This document shows positions 62,360-64,000 of a stretch of 64,000 nt of DNA, piece by piece. The position numbers and the translations under genes are program-made. This stretch comes from an uncultured Pseudomonadales bacterium (GTDB taxonomy: Bacteria > Pseudomonadota > Gammaproteobacteria > Pseudomonadales > Azotimanducaceae). The first letter of the stretch is position 1, and each line of letters begins with the position of its first letter. The DNA lies in contig CALSMJ010000005.1 in the NCBI GenBank assembly GCA_943787425.1, positions 353,096-417,095 of the forward strand, written 5' to 3'. A model generated the notes under the pieces. The model worked only from the letters and a program-made list of their open reading frames with translations, was not told the origin of the DNA and searched no databases.

Positions 62360-64000
62360 GTTTGGGATCCCAGGACCTTCCTCGATCCAAAGGACCTGCC
62401 AAGCCCTTTCTCGCTGTACCGACCACCGAGGGACTGTTTCAGCTGATCCTTGCGGTGTACTTCCTGGTCTGCGCGCACTACACCTTTCCAAACTTTGGTG
62501 GCTATGGCCTCACGTTGCCCGCCAATTATGTGGCGTGGATGATGATGTCGATCCTGATTGGCCTTGGGCTCTGGCAATGGGCGCGGGCACGAGCCCTCAT
62601 GGTGACCCCCCAACTGATCTTGTTTTGGCTGGGCGGTCTTGTGTTAACCCTGCCTTTGCTCGCGCCCAGTATCGAGGATTTATCGCTTGCTGGTCCCAGA
62701 GTGGCCGCTCTCATCGCGGGGTTGTTGTTGTACACCGCAATCCTGCAATTTCGAGTCACCAGCGCGATTTGGCAGCAACTGCTCCCGCTCATTTTGGCAG
62801 GGGCGGTCCTTCAGAGCCTGATTGGCCTGGTGCAATATTGTGTTCTCGAGCCGGGCAATTTCATGGGCTATAACACCGCCGAGAACCGCCCTAACGGCAC
62901 CTTCCAGCAGGTCAATGTGATGGCCAGTTTCATGGCCACGGGGTTTGCGATCAGCCTGTTTTTAGCGCTCATGCCCCAAGAGAAGCCGGTATCCCGTTTG
63001 GTTCAGACACTGCTGCTGATGATGGCGTTTTCAGGTCCCTTGTTACTGGTTGTGATTCAATCCCGAACCGGCCAATTGGCGGGCTTGGCGGTGCTGCTTT
63101 TGAGCCTGCCCCTGATCTTGAAGACTCAAGCGCTGTCGAAACCTTTTAATAAGGCCTGGTTAGGGTTGGCAACCCTTGGGCTGATTACGGGTCTCATCGC
63201 CTTGAATAGTAGCGTGGAAGGCGTCAAGCGCGGCGCCGATATCTATCAAGATCCTGGCGCACGTGTTGCGATCTACGGCGGAAGTCTGGATGTGATCCGC
63301 CAGGCGCCACTCTTTGGCGCCGGGTACGGCCAATTTGAATCCGCATGGCGCGCGCAGCATGCAGCCGATGCCAGCCCGCCGGGCAACGTCATTCAGGGCC
63401 TGCATGCCTTATCGCATCCCCACAACGAAACCCTGCTTTGGGTGGTTGAAGGCGGCCTCGTCGCCTTCATCGGGCTCTTGTTGCTGGCTGCGGGCTTTCT
63501 CACAACCTTGTTCCGACTGCCCTGGGCCACGGGCTTGGTGGGCCTTGCGCTCACCGCGCCAATCCTAATCCATACCCAAACCGAGTACCCGCTCTACCAT
63601 TCCGGCTTGCACTGGATCACCTTGATTCTATTGCTGGCGTTTGTCGATACGCATCAATCCCCGCCGAAAGCAGTCGCTTTTCCGAGGATCATTCTGCCCT
63701 TGAGCCTCGCCTTTTTAACGCCGCTTTTGGTCATTCCCTTTATGGTGACCGGCTTACAATCCTTAGCTGTAATAACCCAGTTAGAAGCCAGTAAGCCGCG
63801 GCAATACCACCGCTTATTGGACGTCACCAATCCAGCCGCTGATATGAACCGTTTCCAATGGCATCTTTGGGCGCTGCGCCTCAACACGGCGCTGGCGGAG
63901 AGCAATCGGCAAGAATTGACCGCCTACCTAGCGTGGTCCGAAAAAATGAGTCGCGGGACACCACGGTCCCCCTTATGGGTCAATCAAATGATCGCGCTGC
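62356..64000 (+). CDS. PglL/Wzy-family O-oligosaccharyltransferase, C-terminal end outside the window
   Basis: Open frame of 548 codons to the window edge, starting at GTG 62356, which overlaps the preceding stop (GTGA). The product is a polytopic membrane protein with about eleven helices. The PglL_A motif RPNGTFQQVNVMAS is near residues 182-195. A Wzy_C-type periplasmic loop contains GAGYGQFESAW and HPHNETLLW, whose His is the usual catalytic candidate. A C-terminal Wzy_C_2-like region follows (TQLEASKPRQYHRLL and onward). PglL/TfpO proteins transfer lipid-linked glycans to pilins or other periplasmic proteins. An O-antigen ligase role is the alternative. Confidence 0.85.
   Translation, partial: MSLGSQDLPRSKGPAKPFLAVPTTEGLFQLILAVYFLVCAHYTFPNFGGYGLTLPANYVAWMMMSILIGLGLWQWARARALMVTPQLILFWLGGLVLTLPLLAPSIEDLSLAGPRVAALIAGLLLYTAILQFRVTSAIWQQLLPLILAGAVLQSLIGLVQYCVLEPGNFMGYNTAENRPNGTFQQVNVMASFMATGFAISLFLALMPQEKPVSRLVQTLLLMMAFSGPLLLVVIQSRTGQLAGLAVLLLSLPLILKTQALSKPFNKAWLGLATLGLITGLIALNSSVEGVKRGADIYQDPGARVAIYGGSLDVIRQAPLFGAGYGQFESAWRAQHAADASPPGNVIQGLHALSHPHNETLLWVVEGGLVAFIGLLLLAAGFLTTLFRLPWATGLVGLALTAPILIHTQTEYPLYHSGLHWITLILLLAFVDTHQSPPKAVAFPRIILPLSLAFLTPLLVIPFMVTGLQSLAVITQLEASKPRQYHRLLDVTNPAADMNRFQWHLWALRLNTALAESNRQELTAYLAWSEKMSRGTPRSPLWVNQMIAL

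Noticed and set aside
1..64000. tRNA, rRNA, insertion sequences, prophage or integron features
   Set aside because: No cloverleaf, rRNA segment, transposase, integrase or flanking inverted repeats were recognised by reading. A tRNAscan or ISfinder search would be needed to exclude them formally.

Overview
The window is a gene-dense chromosomal segment of a gammaproteobacterium. It carries several classical gammaproteobacterial clusters: rpsA-cmk-tyrA-hisC-pheA-gyrA, mtaD-ubiG-yciK, trpS-scpA-scpB-rluB, DUF2066-perM-hda and metG-rnf-nth. Composition, the Rnf complex, fatty-acid genes and the Pseudomonas/Oceanospirillales-like order of the aromatic cluster suggest a free-living, probably marine heterotroph in or near the Pseudomonadales/Oceanospirillales. 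The genus cannot be fixed from the sequence alone. No rRNA, tRNA, insertion sequence, prophage or CRISPR array was seen.

Layout: (1) 1-7883, minus strand: ribosomal protein S1, cytidylate kinase, the aromatic/histidine block tyrA-hisC-pheA, and gyrA. (2) 7884-8722: a gene-free stretch full of short tandem repeats. (3) 8723-16142: mtaD-ubiG-yciK facing rluB-scpB-scpA-trpS, then yciO. (4) 16271-22420: a compact plus-strand run of yciB, yciI, an SH3-domain envelope protein, pdxJ, a membrane-anchored cold-shock-domain protein, an unknown gene, yciH, sseA and mnmC. (5) 22446-32012, minus strand: serA, a GntR/YtrA-type regulator with its ABC exporter, an M20 hydrolase, an unusual MurG, hda, a PerM-type transporter and a DUF2066 protein. 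(6) 32027-40995: DUF3108, dcd, mrp, metG, an Rnf operon and nth. (7) 41068-50684: argG, pyrC, rnt, grxD, an orphan hydantoinase-B gene, an argD-type aminotransferase, glpK and a GH20 hexosaminidase. (8) 50790-58882: thiolase, alpha/beta hydrolase, acyl-CoA dehydrogenase, a CDGSH protein, a PhoQ/PhoP-like two-component system with a PepSY protein, a glycine-zipper protein and a glycerate-kinase-like gene. (9) 59024-64000: dinG and a sorbosone-dehydrogenase-like gene, each broken by a single-base frameshift, then a PglL-type O-glycosylation ligase that runs off the end.

The strongest novelty candidate is the Rnf operon. No rnfC gene lies between rnfB and rnfD, which overlap by 4 nt. Instead RnfB carries a C-terminal extension that looks like the two-cluster ferredoxin domain of RnfC, without RnfC's NADH/FMN module. 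This implies an Rnf-type complex fed by a donor other than NADH, or a split RnfC encoded elsewhere.

A second theme is loss or relocation of interior genes from conserved clusters: aroA between tyrA and cmk, serC between gyrA and pheA, mupP between ubiG and yciK, and purM/purN between DUF2066 and DUF3108. A third is the frequency of short perfect or near-perfect tandem repeats (7-18 bp units) in intergenic DNA and at the 5' end of the M20 hydrolase gene. Other points of note are a tyrosine at the GyrA position equivalent to E. coli Asp87, a Firmicutes-like MurG outside a dcw cluster, and a cold-shock domain tethered to the membrane.
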